Source: Methylopila sp. M107
Lineage (GTDB): Bacteria; Pseudomonadota; Alphaproteobacteria; Rhizobiales; Methylopilaceae
Assembly (NCBI RefSeq): GCF_000384475.1
Contig: NZ_ARWB01000001.1
Span: 1,158,176 to 1,222,175 of the forward strand
Direction of reading: 5' to 3'
DNA: 64,000 bases
Shown: in pieces, positions 1-9,028 of the stretch
How the letters are laid out: the number at the start of each line of letters is the position of its first letter
Numbering within the stretch: the first letter of the stretch is position 1
Made by a program: the position numbers and the translations under genes
The notes under the pieces: generated by a model
Told to the model about the DNA's origin: nothing
The model's input: only the letters and a program-made list of their open reading frames with translations
Databases searched by the model: none

Positions 1-73
1 CCTCCTGAAGCCAGCGCACGAGCAGGTCGAGCCGGGATTTGATGGAATTGACGTTCCAGGTCGCGATCAGCAC
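1..73 (-). CDS. xth: Exodeoxyribonuclease III, N-terminal fragment (runs off the left edge)
   Basis: Only the first 24 codons lie in the window. The translation is MLIATWNVNSIKSRLDLLVR followed by WLQE, which matches the N-terminus of exodeoxyribonuclease III (family consensus IATWNVNS, where the Asn helps bind the catalytic metal). The enzyme removes 3' blocks and cuts at abasic sites in base-excision repair. I chose the GTG start at 73 because AGGAG lies about 10 bases upstream and the reading frame gives the expected family start with no extra residues. It lies on the same strand as erpA but is separated by about 400 bases that hold a candidate small RNA with its own terminator, so it is probably transcribed from a separate promoter. 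Confidence 0.85.
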   Translation of the reverse strand, partial: MLIATWNVNSIKSRLDLLVRWLQE

Positions 74-127
74 GTCGTCCGCATCTCCTACGAGGCCGAT
101 CGTGAACCTACCGGGGAGGGCGCCAAG

Positions 128-217
128 AAAAAAGGCCGTCCGCACGAGGCGAACGGCCCAAGTCTAGGGAGGAAACGCCCAAGAGGGCTGCGACGACGGT
201 ACGCGACGCGCCGTCGC
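128..217 (-). ncRNA. Candidate trans-acting small RNA with CCUCCC motif and intrinsic terminator
   Basis: Read on the minus strand, this stretch has the full layout of a small regulatory RNA. A possible promoter (TTGGAA about 17 bases before GATCTA at 229-224) precedes a first hairpin (GGCGACGG pairing with CCGTCGTC), a second small hairpin (GCCC/GGGC), an unpaired GTTTCCTCCC segment, and a GC-rich hairpin (GGCCGT/ACGGCC) ending in six T (133-128). An unpaired CCUCCC resembles the anti-Shine-Dalgarno loops of alphaproteobacterial small RNAs such as the AbcR and alpha-r families. No open reading frame fits. The family assignment is inference; the hairpins and T-run are visible. It could instead be only a terminator for the erpA transcript. 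Confidence 0.55.
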
Positions 218-403
218 CTCCACTAGATCGCTATCACTTGTGGATTTTCCAAGGCGATGAACGAGAAATGGGATCGATCGCACACAATCCTTATCCGGCC
301 TGTTGCCGAGATGGCACGATTGGCCAGATGGTCGCCCGTCCGGCCGTTCCGGCCGAAACGAGCCGGACGCCGAAACGCTCGGATTTCAAGGCCTGGCGGA
401 GAT

Positions 404-428
404 GGCCGGACGGGACTTGGGTCCGGCC
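404..428. terminator. Perfect 8-bp hairpin downstream of erpA
   Basis: GGCCGGAC (404-411) and GTCCGGCC (421-428) form a perfect stem with a 9-base loop, about 45 bases beyond the erpA stop codon. There is no T-run on either side, so it may stabilise the 3' end or pause polymerase rather than act as a strong intrinsic terminator. The remaining sequence between 218 and 403 shows no gene that I can support. Confidence 0.35.
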
Positions 429-472
429 AGTCGCCCGGTGCGACCGTTCATTCGGGCCATAGGCCGCGCCGT

Positions 473-802
473 TCAGATGGCGAAGCTCGTCCCGCAGCCG
501 CACGACGCCGTCGCGTTCGGGTTCGTGATCTTGAACGAGGCGCCGATCAGCTCGTCGACGAAATCGATCTGCGAGCCCGCGAGATAGGGCAGGGAGACCG
601 GGTCGATCAGCACGGTCGCGCCGTCGCGGGTGACGACGAGGTCGTCGGCCTGCGTCGAGGCGTCGAAGCCGAAATCGTAGGAGAAGCCCGAGCAGCCGCC
701 GCCCAGCACGCTGATGCGCAGCTTGGTGTCCGGCGCCTCGTCGCTGAGGATTTCCTTGATGCGCGCCGCGGCGCGCTCCGTCACGGTGAAGGTCTCGGTC
801 AT
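473..802 (-). CDS. erpA: A-type iron-sulfur carrier protein (ErpA/IscA family)
   Basis: A 109-residue HesB/IscA-fold protein that carries iron-sulfur clusters from the assembly machinery to target enzymes. The three invariant cysteines are present: Cys37 in GGGCSGFSY, and Cys101 and Cys103 in the C-terminal SCGCG motif; length is typical of the family. The reading frame stays open upstream, but I chose the ATG at 802 because GGAG precedes it by about 10 bases and [12 protein letters not shown] matches family N-termini. It is divergent from dgt. ErpA, IscA and SufA are hard to separate by sequence alone; a stand-alone gene away from suf/isc genes favours ErpA. Confidence 0.9.
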   Translation of the reverse strand: MTETFTVTERAAARIKEILSDEAPDTKLRISVLGGGCSGFSYDFGFDASTQADDLVVTRDGATVLIDPVSLPYLAGSQIDFVDELIGASFKITNPNATASCGCGTSFAI

Positions 803-941
803 TCGCTCGTCGCTCCGGCGGATTCCGCCCGTTGCGTCCTCGATGATCCAAGAGGTAAGCACGGCCGCCGCCCGGGTCAACGAGGCTCGGGCCAACGCGG
901 ACGGGCGGCGCGCCGCCTCACGTCCCCTCGGGAGCGAAGCC

Positions 942-2156
942 TTGGACGTCGCCGCCTGGATCGAACGATCGCGCGCGCCTTATGCGGCCGACCCGAAGCG
1001 GAGCCGCGGCCGCCTCGCGCCCGAGCCGACCAGCCCGACCCGCACCGAATTCCAGCGCGACCGCGACCGCATTCTCCACTCCACCGCGTTCCGGCGGCTG
1101 AAGCACAAGACGCAGGTGTTCGTCTATCACGAGGGCGACCACTACCGGACGCGGCTGACGCACACGCTCGAGGTCGCCCAGATCGCGCGGTCGATCGCCC
1201 GGGCGCTCGGGCTCGACGAGGACCTCGCCGAGACGATCGCGCTCGCGCATGACATTGGCCACCCGCCGTTCGGCCATTCGGGCGAACGCGCGCTCGACGA
1301 ACTGATGGCGCCTTACGGCGGGTTCGACCACAACGCCCAGACGCTGCGCGTGCTGACGCGGCTCGAACGCCGCTACGCCGCCTTCGACGGCCTGAACCTG
1401 ACTTTCGAGACGCTCGAGGGCCTCATCAAGCACAACGGGCCGCTGCTCGACGGCGCGGGCGCGCCGGTCGGGCGATACGAGGGCCGCGCCGTCCCGGCCG
1501 CGATAGTCGAGGGCGCCGACCGCCTCGGCGTCCCGCTCGCCGGGCACGCCACCGCCGAGGCGCAGGCCGCCGCCATCGCGGACGACATCGCCTATGACGC
1601 CCACGACGTCGACGACGGCCTGCGATCCGGGCTGCTCCGGCTCGACACGTTGCGCGAGGCGCCGATGCTCGCCGACATCCTCGACGAGGTTTCGGAAAAG
1701 CATCCGGGGCTCGACGACTATCGCGCCGGCCACGAGGTCGTGCGGCGGGTGATCACCCGGCTCGTAGAAGATGCGATCGGGGAGGGGGGGCGCCGCATCG
1801 ACGCCCTCGCGCCCGGCGACGCCGACGCGGTCCGCGCGGCGCAGGGGCCGATGATCGCCTTTTCGGAAGCCGTCGCGCGACAGGAGCAGGGCGTGAAACG
1901 CCTGCTCCGGGCGCGCCTCTATCGCGCCGAGCGCGTCGACCGCGTCATGGACGACGCCGCCGACGTGCTGCGCGACCTCTTTCGGCGCTATTTCGCCGAG
2001 CCGGGCTCGCTCCCCGCCGAGTGGGCGCGCGAGGCCGGGCGCGGCGGCGAGACCAGCCATGCGCGCGCGGTCGCCGACTTCATCGCCGGCATGACCGATC
2101 GATACGCCCTGACCGAGCACCGCCGGCTGTTTGACGCCACTCCGGATTTGGTTTAG
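942..2156 (+). CDS. dgt: Deoxyguanosinetriphosphate triphosphohydrolase-like protein
   Basis: A 404-residue HD-domain dNTP triphosphohydrolase, which removes triphosphate from dNTPs and helps set pool balance. The N-terminal signature [20 protein letters not shown] is followed by the metal-binding HD motif: His74 in [10 protein letters not shown], His103-Asp104 in [13 protein letters not shown] chose the TTG at 942 because GGAGCG lies just upstream and homologues begin 10 to 20 residues before the APYAADP segment; an in-frame ATG at 843 would add 33 residues rich in Ala and Arg. It is read towards argS, with a 32-base gap, so the two genes may be cotranscribed. Whether the substrate is dGTP or dNTPs in general cannot be told from sequence. 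Confidence 0.88.
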   Translation: MDVAAWIERSRAPYAADPKRSRGRLAPEPTSPTRTEFQRDRDRILHSTAFRRLKHKTQVFVYHEGDHYRTRLTHTLEVAQIARSIARALGLDEDLAETIALAHDIGHPPFGHSGERALDELMAPYGGFDHNAQTLRVLTRLERRYAAFDGLNLTFETLEGLIKHNGPLLDGAGAPVGRYEGRAVPAAIVEGADRLGVPLAGHATAEAQAAAIADDIAYDAHDVDDGLRSGLLRLDTLREAPMLADILDEVSEKHPGLDDYRAGHEVVRRVITRLVEDAIGEGGRRIDALAPGDADAVRAAQGPMIAFSEAVARQEQGVKRLLRARLYRAERVDRVMDDAADVLRDLFRRYFAEPGSLPAEWAREAGRGGETSHARAVADFIAGMTDRYALTEHRRLFDATPDLV

Positions 2157-2188
2157 CGGCCGGACGCCCCGTTCCCGCCGGAAACCCT

Positions 2189-3931
2189 ATGAACGTCTTC
2201 GCAGATTTCGCCGCGCGGCTCCGCGCAATCCTCGTCGCGCTCGCGGCCGAAGGCGCCATCAGCCGTCTGCCGGACCTGTCGCGCGTCGTGGTCGAGCCGC
2301 CGCGCGATCCCTCCCACGGCGACCTCGCGACCAACGCCGCGATGGTGCTGGCGAAGGAGCTCGCCACGAAGCCGCGCGACCTCGCCGAGGCGATCGCCGC
2401 GAAGCTGCAATCCGATCCGGACGTGGCGTCCGCGAGCGTCGCCGGGCCGGGCTTCGTGAACCTCTCGCTGACCGACGGCTTCTGGCGAAACGTGCTCGCG
2501 TCGGCGCTGAAGGCGGGCGCCGATTACGGCAAGTCGCCGGCGCGGTCCGAAACCTGGGTCAACGTCGAATATGTCTCGGCGAACCCGACCGGACCGATGC
2601 ATGTCGGCCATTGCCGCGGCGCCGTGTTCGGCGACGCGCTCGCCTCGCTGCTCGAGTTCTCCGGCGAGCCAGTCACGCGCGAATATTACATCAACGACGC
2701 CGGCGCGCAGGTCGACGTGCTCGCGCGCTCGGCGTTCCACCGCTATCGCGAGGCGCTCGGCGAGGACGTCGGGCCGGTCCCCGAGGGACTTTATCCGGGC
2801 GACTATCTCGTGCCCGTCGGCCAGGCGCTGGCGAGCGTCCACGGCGACGGGCTCCGGGCGCTGCCGGAAGCCGAGTGGCTGCCCATCGTCCGCGCGGCGA
2901 CGATCGACGCCATGATGGCGATGATCCGCGAGGATCTCGCGCGGCTTGGCGTCCGCCACGACGTGTTCTTCTCCGAGCGCTCGCTGCACGGCGAGGGCGG
3001 CGCGATCGATCTCGCGGTCGACGCGCTTCGAAAGCAGGAACTGATCTATGTCGGCCGGCTGGAGCCGCCGAAGGGCCAGCTGCCGGAAGACTGGGAGGAT
3101 CGCGAGCAGACGCTGTTCCGCGCCACCGCCTTCGGCGACGACGTCGACCGGCCGCTGATGAAGTCCGACGGCTCCTACACCTACTTCGCCGCGGACGTCG
3201 CCTACTTCCGCTCGAAATACGAGCGCGGCTTCAAGGAGATGATCTTCGTGCTCGGCGCCGACCACGGCGGCTATGTGAAGCGCCTGCAGGCTGTCGGCAA
3301 CGCGCTGTCGGGCGGAACCGCAAAGGTCTCGGTCGAGCTCTGCCAGCTGGTGCGGCTGTTCCGGAACGGCGAGCCGTTCAAGATGTCGAAGCGGGCCGGG
3401 GACTTCGTGACATTGCGTGACGTGGTGGATGAAGTCGGCCGCGACGCCGTGCGCTTCATGATGCTGTTCCGCTCGAACGACGCCGTGCTCGACTTCGATT
3501 TCGCCAAGGTCACCGAGCAGTCGCGCGACAATCCGGTGTTCTACGTCCAGTACGCGCACGCCCGCGCGCAGTCGATCCTGCGCAAGGGCGCGGAGGCGTT
3601 CGGCGACCGCGCGGCCGGCGCGCCGGACTTCGATCTGCTGACCGATCCGGGCGAACTCGCTTTGATCAAGAAGATCGCGGCCTGGCCGCGGCAGATCGAG
3701 CAGGCGGCGGCCGCGCGGCAGCCGCATCGGATCGCGTTCTACCTGCACGAACTCGCCAGCGAGCTGCACGCCCAGTGGAATCGCGGCAAGGATTCGCCGG
3801 ATTTACGGTTCATTATGGAAAACAATCTATTGGTATCGAACGCTCGGCTGGGACTTGTGAGCGCGCTCTCCTTGGTGCTCGCCTCTGGTCTTGGTATTCT
3901 GGGGGTCTCGGCGCCGGACGAGATGCGCTGA
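2189..3931 (+). CDS. argS: Arginine--tRNA ligase
   Basis: A 580-residue class I aminoacyl-tRNA synthetase that charges tRNA(Arg). Seen in order: the N-terminal ArgS-specific Add1 domain ([10 protein letters not shown] near residue 43), the HIGH-type nucleotide motif [12 protein letters not shown] (residues 130-141), the KMSKR loop at residues 398-402, and the C-terminal DALR anticodon-binding domain ending in a family-typical MR. Length is normal. The ATG at 2189 is preceded by GGAAA. It follows dgt by 32 bases and precedes the SPOR gene by 63 bases, an arrangement (dgt-argS-SPOR) that I recall from other Hyphomicrobiales. Confidence 0.97.
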   Translation: MNVFADFAARLRAILVALAAEGAISRLPDLSRVVVEPPRDPSHGDLATNAAMVLAKELATKPRDLAEAIAAKLQSDPDVASASVAGPGFVNLSLTDGFWRNVLASALKAGADYGKSPARSETWVNVEYVSANPTGPMHVGHCRGAVFGDALASLLEFSGEPVTREYYINDAGAQVDVLARSAFHRYREALGEDVGPVPEGLYPGDYLVPVGQALASVHGDGLRALPEAEWLPIVRAATIDAMMAMIREDLARLGVRHDVFFSERSLHGEGGAIDLAVDALRKQELIYVGRLEPPKGQLPEDWEDREQTLFRATAFGDDVDRPLMKSDGSYTYFAADVAYFRSKYERGFKEMIFVLGADHGGYVKRLQAVGNALSGGTAKVSVELCQLVRLFRNGEPFKMSKRAGDFVTLRDVVDEVGRDAVRFMMLFRSNDAVLDFDFAKVTEQSRDNPVFYVQYAHARAQSILRKGAEAFGDRAAGAPDFDLLTDPGELALIKKIAAWPRQIEQAAAARQPHRIAFYLHELASELHAQWNRGKDSPDLRFIMENNLLVSNARLGLVSALSLVLASGLGILGVSAPDEMR

Positions 3932-3994
3932 CGCGATTGTTTGAAGTCGCGTCGGGCGTCCGTCGGAAGCCGGGACGGCCCCGCGGAGGCTTGT

Positions 3995-5170
3995 ATGACG
4001 CGTAACCAGGCGATGAGGCGCGACGACATGGTCGGCGGCCGGAACGACGATCAGGGCCGTTATGGCCGCCAGGACGAATGGTCGGACGACGGCTACGAGC
4101 TGCGTCCGGGCTATCACCATGGCCGCGATGACGACGGCGAGCAGGAGTACGATCCGCGCGCCTACGCCCCGAACCCGGAAGAGCCGTACGGCTACGACGA
4201 TGACGGCAACCCGATCTATTACGAGCCCGAGCCGCGCAAGCTGAAGCCGGGCCGCAACGGCCTGCTGATGGTGGGCGCGGTCCTCGCGGTCGCGCTGGTC
4301 GGCGGCGCGGGCGCTGTCGGCTACAAGTTCATGTCGCCCGGCGGAATGAGCGGCGAGCCGCCGCTCATCAAGGCCGAGACCGAGCCGGTCAAGTCGCTGC
4401 CGAAGTCGACCGGCGACGAGACGCCCGCCCAGAACAAGGCGGTCTACGATCGCGTCGACCCGACCGCGGGCCCGAAATCCAAGGTCGTGTCGCGCGAAGA
4501 GGAGCCGGTGGACCTGCCGTCCGCTCCCTCGGGCGAGAACCGCGGCTCGGAATCCTCGCGCATCATCCTGCCCGGCGGTCCTGCCGCGGCCGAGCCCGTC
4601 GCGCCGGGAACGAACGGCAGCGAGCCGCGCAAGGTGAAGACCGTCGCGATCCGCCCGAACGAACCCGCCGCCCCGCCGCCCGGCCCGTCGCGCGCCGAAG
4701 GCGAGGAGGCCTCGCTCGCCTCGATCGACAATCCTCAGCGCTCGCCGGCCCCCGCGCCGCGTCCGCAACCCCAGCCGACGCCTCCTGCGAAGAGCGTCGT
4801 CACGGCGCCGGTCCGCCCGGCCCAGCCGGCCGCGCCGCGGCCCGCCGATCCGTCGCAGGTCGCCGCCGTCGCGCCCCGCGCTCCGGCGCCGGCCCCGACC
4901 GCAACGACCGCGCCCGCCGGCGGCGGCTTCGTCGTCCAGGTGACGTCGCAGCGCAGCGAGGCCGACGCCCGCGCGGCCTACGCGAACCTGCAGAAGAAGT
5001 TCCCGGGCGTTCTCGGCCCCTACAAGGCCTCGATCGCGACCGCGACGGTCGCGGACCGCGGCACCTACTACCGGGTGCGGGTCGGGCCCTTCGCCAACGG
5101 CGCCGACGCCTCCAAGGTCTGCGGCAACCTCCGGTCCGCCGGCGGCGAATGCGTGGTCTCGCGCAACTGA
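3995..5170 (+). CDS. SPOR-domain inner-membrane protein
   Basis: A 391-residue bitopic protein. The N-terminal 75 or so residues are acidic and rich in Asp, Tyr and Gly (cytoplasmic), followed by one membrane segment (NGLLMVGAVLAVALVGGAGA), a long Pro/Ala-rich periplasmic linker, and a C-terminal SPOR domain (GGGFVVQVTSQRSEADARAA to the end). SPOR domains bind denuded glycan strands at the division septum, so this is probably a septal envelope protein. I chose the ATG at 3995 because GGAGG ends six bases upstream; the open frame extends further left but without a ribosome binding site. A terminator-like hairpin follows the stop. It is distinct from FtsN, though a similar role is possible. Confidence 0.85.
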   Translation: MTRNQAMRRDDMVGGRNDDQGRYGRQDEWSDDGYELRPGYHHGRDDDGEQEYDPRAYAPNPEEPYGYDDDGNPIYYEPEPRKLKPGRNGLLMVGAVLAVALVGGAGAVGYKFMSPGGMSGEPPLIKAETEPVKSLPKSTGDETPAQNKAVYDRVDPTAGPKSKVVSREEEPVDLPSAPSGENRGSESSRIILPGGPAAAEPVAPGTNGSEPRKVKTVAIRPNEPAAPPPGPSRAEGEEASLASIDNPQRSPAPAPRPQPQPTPPAKSVVTAPVRPAQPAAPRPADPSQVAAVAPRAPAPAPTATTAPAGGGFVVQVTSQRSEADARAAYANLQKKFPGVLGPYKASIATATVADRGTYYRVRVGPFANGADASKVCGNLRSAGGECVVSRN

Positions 5171-5199
5171 CGGCTTGACGCCGGAAGCTAAGTCATCGA

Positions 5200-5235
5200 C
5201 GCCCGCAGCAGGTTGGATCGCCTCTGCGGGCGTTT
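5200..5235 (+). terminator. Intrinsic terminator after the SPOR gene
   Basis: CGCCCGCAG (5200-5208) pairs perfectly with CTGCGGGCG (5224-5232) and is followed by TTT. It lies 30 bases past the SPOR stop codon and probably ends the dgt-argS-SPOR transcript. Confidence 0.6.
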
Positions 5236-5266
5236 CGATTCGAGCCGGACGGTTCACCGATAGGAC

Positions 5267-5360
5267 GTCATGCCCGGCGGAGCCGGGTATCCACGACCTT
5301 CTGGGATCGTGAAGCTCGACGCCGAAGTCGTGGATACCCGCGCGAAGGCGCGGGCATGAC
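5267..5360. repeat. Palindromic element, GTCATGCCCG family
   Basis: The element starts with GTCATGCCCGGCGGAGCCGG and ends with GCGCGAAGGCGCGGGCATGAC; the inner parts GTATCCACGAC and GTCGTGGATAC are also complementary, so the whole stretch can fold into one long interrupted hairpin. Related ends recur in at least six other gaps in this window. It lies between the SPOR gene and nagZ. Confidence 0.75.
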
Positions 5361-5405
5361 TGCTGAGGCTCTGGCCGAAACGATACTGCTTTCGAGAGGT
5401 CCAAG

Positions 5406-6425
5406 ATGGCGCAGAACGCTTTCATCTCCGGCTGCAAGGCGCTTGTCCTCTCCGAGGACGAGCGCGGCTTCTTCCGTGACGCGGAACCCTGGGGCCTCAT
5501 CCTGTTCGGCCGCAACATCGAGGGCCATGAGCAGATCCGGGCGCTCACGGCCGATTTCCGCGACGCCGTCGGCCGCGCCGACGCGCCCGTGCTGATCGAC
5601 CAGGAGGGCGGCCGCGTCCAGCGCATCCGTCCGCCGCTCTGCGAGCCGCATCCCGCCGCCGCCCGCTATGGCGCGCTGCATGCGGCCGACCCCGAGGCCG
5701 GCGTCGAGGCGGCGCGGCTCGGGGCCGAACTGCTGGCGCGCGAGCTTTCCGCGCTCGGGATCACGGTGGACTGCCTGCCGGTGCTCGACCTGCCGACCGA
5801 TGGGATGACACAGGCGATCGGCGACCGCGCCTATGCGGACGACGCCGACGCCGTCGCGGCTCTCGGACGCGCCGTGATCGAGGGCGCGCTCGCGGGCGGC
5901 GTTCTCCCGGTGGTCAAGCACATGCCGGGGCACGGCCGCGCGACCGTCGACAGCCACTATCACCTGCCGCGCGTCTCGGCCGACCGGGCGACGCTCGAGG
6001 CGAGCGACTTCCGCCCGTTCAAGGCGCTGAACGACGCGCCGCTCGGCATGACGGGCCATATCGTGTTCGAGGCGATCGATCCCGACCGGCCCGCGACCCT
6101 GTCGCCGATCGTGCTCGCCGAGATCGTGCGCGGCCATATCGGCTTCGACGGCCTGCTGATGACCGACGACCTCTCCATGAAGGCGCTTTCGGGGAGCGTC
6201 GGCGCATCCGCCGCGGCGGCGATCGCGGCCGGCTGCGACATCGCCTTGCATTGCAACGGCGAGATGGGCGAAATGCTGGAGGTCGCGGCGGCGGCGCCGC
6301 GGCTCGAGGGGCGCTCGGCCGAGCGCGCGGCGCGTGCGCTGTCGCTGATCGGAACGGCGGTCGCGTTCGACGTCGCGGAGCTCGCGGCGAAGCGCGACAG
6401 GCTCCTTGCTGGCGCGGTCGCCTGA
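5406..6425 (+). CDS. nagZ: Beta-N-acetylhexosaminidase of peptidoglycan recycling
   Basis: A 339-residue glycoside hydrolase family 3 enzyme that removes N-acetylglucosamine from cytoplasmic anhydromuropeptides during wall recycling. The diagnostic NagZ loop is intact: KHMPGHG at residues 171-177 followed by DSH at 182-184, whose Asp-His pair acts as the catalytic general acid/base; IDQEGGRVQR and MTDDLSM (nucleophile Asp) are also present. The absence of a signal peptide fits a cytosolic enzyme. It is followed after 21 bases by scpA, and nagZ-scpA-scpB-tatA order is common in the Hyphomicrobiales. ATG at 5406, with AGAGG upstream. Confidence 0.95.
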   Translation: MAQNAFISGCKALVLSEDERGFFRDAEPWGLILFGRNIEGHEQIRALTADFRDAVGRADAPVLIDQEGGRVQRIRPPLCEPHPAAARYGALHAADPEAGVEAARLGAELLARELSALGITVDCLPVLDLPTDGMTQAIGDRAYADDADAVAALGRAVIEGALAGGVLPVVKHMPGHGRATVDSHYHLPRVSADRATLEASDFRPFKALNDAPLGMTGHIVFEAIDPDRPATLSPIVLAEIVRGHIGFDGLLMTDDLSMKALSGSVGASAAAAIAAGCDIALHCNGEMGEMLEVAAAAPRLEGRSAERAARALSLIGTAVAFDVAELAAKRDRLLAGAVA

Positions 6426-6446
6426 CGCCGCCGGAGCGGGCGTTTT

Positions 6447-7250
6447 TTGGCCGAACAGGGACAGGACGAAGACTTCGGCCGGGGCCCGAGCGAGGCGCCG
6501 GCGCTGCTGCTCGACCTCGACGGCTTCGAGGGTCCGCTCGACCTGCTGCTCGACCTCGCGCGTCGCCAGAAAGTCGATCTCGCGAAGATCTCCATCCTCG
6601 AACTCGCCGAGCAGTATCTCGCCTTCGTCGAGGCGGCGCGCGCCGACCAGCTCGATCTCGCCGCCGACTACCTCGTGATGGCCGCCTGGCTCGCTTACCT
6701 CAAGTCGCGCCTGCTGGTGCCCGACGCGCCGACCGAGGAGGACGAGGTCCCGGCCGAGATCGCGGCTGCGGCGCTGGCTTTCCGTTTGCGGCGGCTGGAA
6801 GCGATGCGCAAGGCGGGCGAGGCCCTGCTCGACCGTCCGCTGCTTGGCCGCGACGCGTTGCCTCGCGGCGAGGAGCCGGAGGAGGGGGGCGCGCAAAGCC
6901 CGCTCTGGACCGCGACGCTCTACGACCTGCTGACGGCTTACGCGCGGCAGCGCGTGAAAACGCTGGTGTCGGAGGTGAGGGTCGCGCGGCGCCCGCACTG
7001 GACGCTGGCCGAGGCCCGCTCGGCGCTGGAGCGGCTGGTCGGCCGGTCGGCCGACTGGTCGCGCCTCGACGGGCTGCTGCTGCGCTTCATGACGCCGTCG
7101 ATGCGCGCCTCGGTGCTCGCCTCCGGTCTCGGCGCCTCGCTCGAGCTTGCGCGCGAGGGGCGGCTCGAGCTGCGCCAGGAGCGCGCCTTCGGGCCGCTGT
7201 TCGTGCGCTCCGGCGCGCCGCTCGCGCTCGTCTCGAAGGACAAGCCGTGA
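6447..7250 (+). CDS. scpA: Segregation and condensation protein A
   Basis: A 267-residue kleisin subunit that bridges the two Smc heads in the bacterial condensin complex. The N-terminal signature FEGPLDLLLDLARRQKVDL (about residues 29-47) binds the Smc neck, and a C-terminal winged helix (residues 190-260) binds the Smc cap; the middle is a charged linker. The start is TTG at 6447, with GGAGCGGG upstream; no ATG or GTG lies near the conserved N-terminus. Its stop overlaps the scpB start (GTGA), which implies translational coupling and matches the 1:2 ScpA:ScpB complex. Confidence 0.95.
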   Translation: MAEQGQDEDFGRGPSEAPALLLDLDGFEGPLDLLLDLARRQKVDLAKISILELAEQYLAFVEAARADQLDLAADYLVMAAWLAYLKSRLLVPDAPTEEDEVPAEIAAAALAFRLRRLEAMRKAGEALLDRPLLGRDALPRGEEPEEGGAQSPLWTATLYDLLTAYARQRVKTLVSEVRVARRPHWTLAEARSALERLVGRSADWSRLDGLLLRFMTPSMRASVLASGLGASLELAREGRLELRQERAFGPLFVRSGAPLALVSKDKP

Positions 7251-7942
7251 GCGGCGACGAGCCGCGGTTTCCGGTCGAGGGGTTCGACGGGAGACTGACC
7301 GCGGACGACCGCGCCCGCGTTCCGCCGCATCACCTCAGGATCGTCGAGGCGGTGCTGTTCGCAGCGTCCGAGCCGGTCGACCGCAAGGCGCTCGCGGCGC
7401 GGCTGCCGGTCGACGCCGACGTCGGCCTCATCCTGCGCGCGCTCGCCGAGGACTACGCGGCGCGCGGGGTGAACCTGCGCCGGGTCGGCGAGGCCTACGC
7501 GTTTCGCACCGCGCCCGACATCGCGGCGTCGCTGAGCGAAGAGGCGCGGGAGCCGAAAAAACTGTCGCGCGCGGCGGTCGAGACGCTCGCCATCATCGCC
7601 TATCACCAGCCGGCGACGCGCGCCGAGATCGAGGACATCCGCGGCGTCGCGACCTCGCGGGGCACGCTCGAGACGCTTCTGGAGGCCGGTTTCGTCAGGC
7701 TGCGCGGCCGCCGCAAGTCGCCTGGCCGGCCCGTCACCTTCGGCACGACGGCGGGATTTCTGGACCATTTCGGGCTGGAGCAGGTCTCGGACCTGCCGGG
7801 TCTCGCCGAGATGAAGGCGGCGGGCCTGCTCGACGCCCGCCTGCCGCCCGGCTTCGACATGGCCCCGCCGGTCGACGACGAGGCGCTCGCCGAGGACGAG
7901 GAGCCGCTCGGCGACGAAGACCCGTTCGACAGGCCGGAATAG
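7247..7942 (+). CDS. scpB: Segregation and condensation protein B
   Basis: A 231-residue ScpB made of two winged-helix domains; it dimerises and binds ScpA to complete condensin. The family pattern is clear: HHLRIVEAVLFAASEPV at residues 27-43, and the strongly conserved stretch LSRAAVETLAIIAYHQPATR with EIEDIRGV after it. The acidic tail (DEALAEDEEPLGDEDPF) is typical of alphaproteobacterial members. The start is GTG at 7247, which overlaps the scpA stop by four bases; the reading frame is open upstream but the upstream residues have no family similarity. A 163-base gap without a gene separates it from tatA. Confidence 0.94.
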   Translation: MSGDEPRFPVEGFDGRLTADDRARVPPHHLRIVEAVLFAASEPVDRKALAARLPVDADVGLILRALAEDYAARGVNLRRVGEAYAFRTAPDIAASLSEEAREPKKLSRAAVETLAIIAYHQPATRAEIEDIRGVATSRGTLETLLEAGFVRLRGRRKSPGRPVTFGTTAGFLDHFGLEQVSDLPGLAEMKAAGLLDARLPPGFDMAPPVDDEALAEDEEPLGDEDPFDRPE

Positions 7943-8105
7943 GGCGCGCGGAGATCTGACGCTGGCGTGAAGTCGTAAAGTCCTGTGAAGTCCTTGTGTT
8001 CGACCTGCCGCGGACCTAGGTTCCGGCAACGCTTGGCGAAGCCGCGGCCGCGCGGACTTTCGGCGCGCGCGCAGACGCCTTCCGGCGTATCGAAAGGGTA
8101 ATGTG

Positions 8106-8345
8106 ATGAGCCTCTCGCACTGGTTGATCGTCGCCGTGCTGGTGATGCTGCTGTTCGGCCGCGGCAAGATTTCCGAGCTGATGGGCGACATGGCCAAGGG
8201 CATCAAGAGCTTCAAGAAGGGCATGGCGGAAGACGACGACGTCGCGGAGGGCATGTCCCAGCAGCGCGGCCCGCAGACGCTCGAGCATCGCGCCGACCAG
8301 CCGGTCCGGCCGAACGTCGGCAGCGTGGACAGCCAGAAGTCCTGA
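8106..8345 (+). CDS. tatA: Sec-independent protein translocase protein TatA
   Basis: A 79-residue TatA, the pore-forming subunit of the twin-arginine translocase. The N-terminal membrane helix ([20 protein letters not shown]) is followed by the FG hinge and an amphipathic helix ([17 protein letters not shown]), then a polar tail. I chose the ATG at 8106 over the adjacent in-frame GTG at 8103 because AAAGG is better spaced and the translation starts as in homologues. It is the first of three consecutive tat genes; spacing to tatB is 68 bases. Confidence 0.95.
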   Translation: MSLSHWLIVAVLVMLLFGRGKISELMGDMAKGIKSFKKGMAEDDDVAEGMSQQRGPQTLEHRADQPVRPNVGSVDSQKS

Positions 8346-8413
8346 CGTCATAAGCACGACGGGCTCGACAATCGGGCCGATCGACAGCGGCCGGATGGCC
8401 GCCGGGCTTCTTC

Positions 8414-9028
8414 ATGTTCGACATCGCCTGGTCTGAGTTTTTGGTCGTCGCGGTGGTCGCGCTCGTGGTCGTCGGACCGCGCGACCTGCCCGGGCTGTTG
8501 CGCACCGTCGGCAAGACGGTCGCGAGCCTGCGCCGCATGGCCGGCGAGTTCCAGAGCCAGTTCAACGAAGCGATGCGCGAGGCCGAGCTCGACGACCTCA
8601 AGAACGAGGTCACGGGCCTCAAGGACAAGGCCTCGAAGCTTGTCGGCGCGAGCCCGTTCCAGATCGCCCGCGACGAGCTGAAGAACGCGCTTACGAACAC
8701 AGCGAAGCCCGCGCCGTCCGCGCTCGCCGGCGAAGCGCCGAAGCCCGACGGCGACGCGCCCGCGCCCTCCGCGCTCGCGCCCGTCATCGAGCCGACGCCC
8801 GAACCGCCCGCGCCCGCAGCCGCCGATTTCGCGCCTGCGCCAAGGCAGGACGCTCCCGTCGCGGCCGCAAAGAAGCCTGCGACTGCGCGAAAGCCTTCGG
8901 TCCGCACGGCCACGAACGGTAAGACGGCCGCGGCGGCGAAGCCTAAGCCCGCCGCGAAAACGGCCGCCAAATCGCCTGTCGCGCCGAAACCGCGCTCCAA
9001 GCCGAAGCCGCCCGGAGCGAGCGCGTGA
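8414..9028 (+). CDS. tatB: Sec-independent protein translocase protein TatB
   Basis: A 204-residue TatB, part of the TatBC receptor for twin-arginine signal peptides. The start MFDIAWSEFLVVAVVALVVV with GPRDLPGLLRTVG is diagnostic: a short membrane helix with the conserved Glu8 and the GPRDLP hinge, then an amphipathic helix (VASLRRMAGEFQSQFNEAM). The second half is a low-complexity Ala/Pro/Lys tail (from about residue 100), much longer than in enteric TatB but common in alphaproteobacteria. The stop overlaps the tatC start (GTGA). Confidence 0.95.
   Translation: MFDIAWSEFLVVAVVALVVVGPRDLPGLLRTVGKTVASLRRMAGEFQSQFNEAMREAELDDLKNEVTGLKDKASKLVGASPFQIARDELKNALTNTAKPAPSALAGEAPKPDGDAPAPSALAPVIEPTPEPPAPAAADFAPAPRQDAPVAAAKKPATARKPSVRTATNGKTAAAAKPKPAAKTAAKSPVAPKPRSKPKPPGASA

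Noticed and set aside
238-462. A 74-codon plus-strand frame in the gap between xth and erpA
   Set aside because: No family similarity, no ribosome binding site, and it overlaps the promoter of the candidate small RNA.
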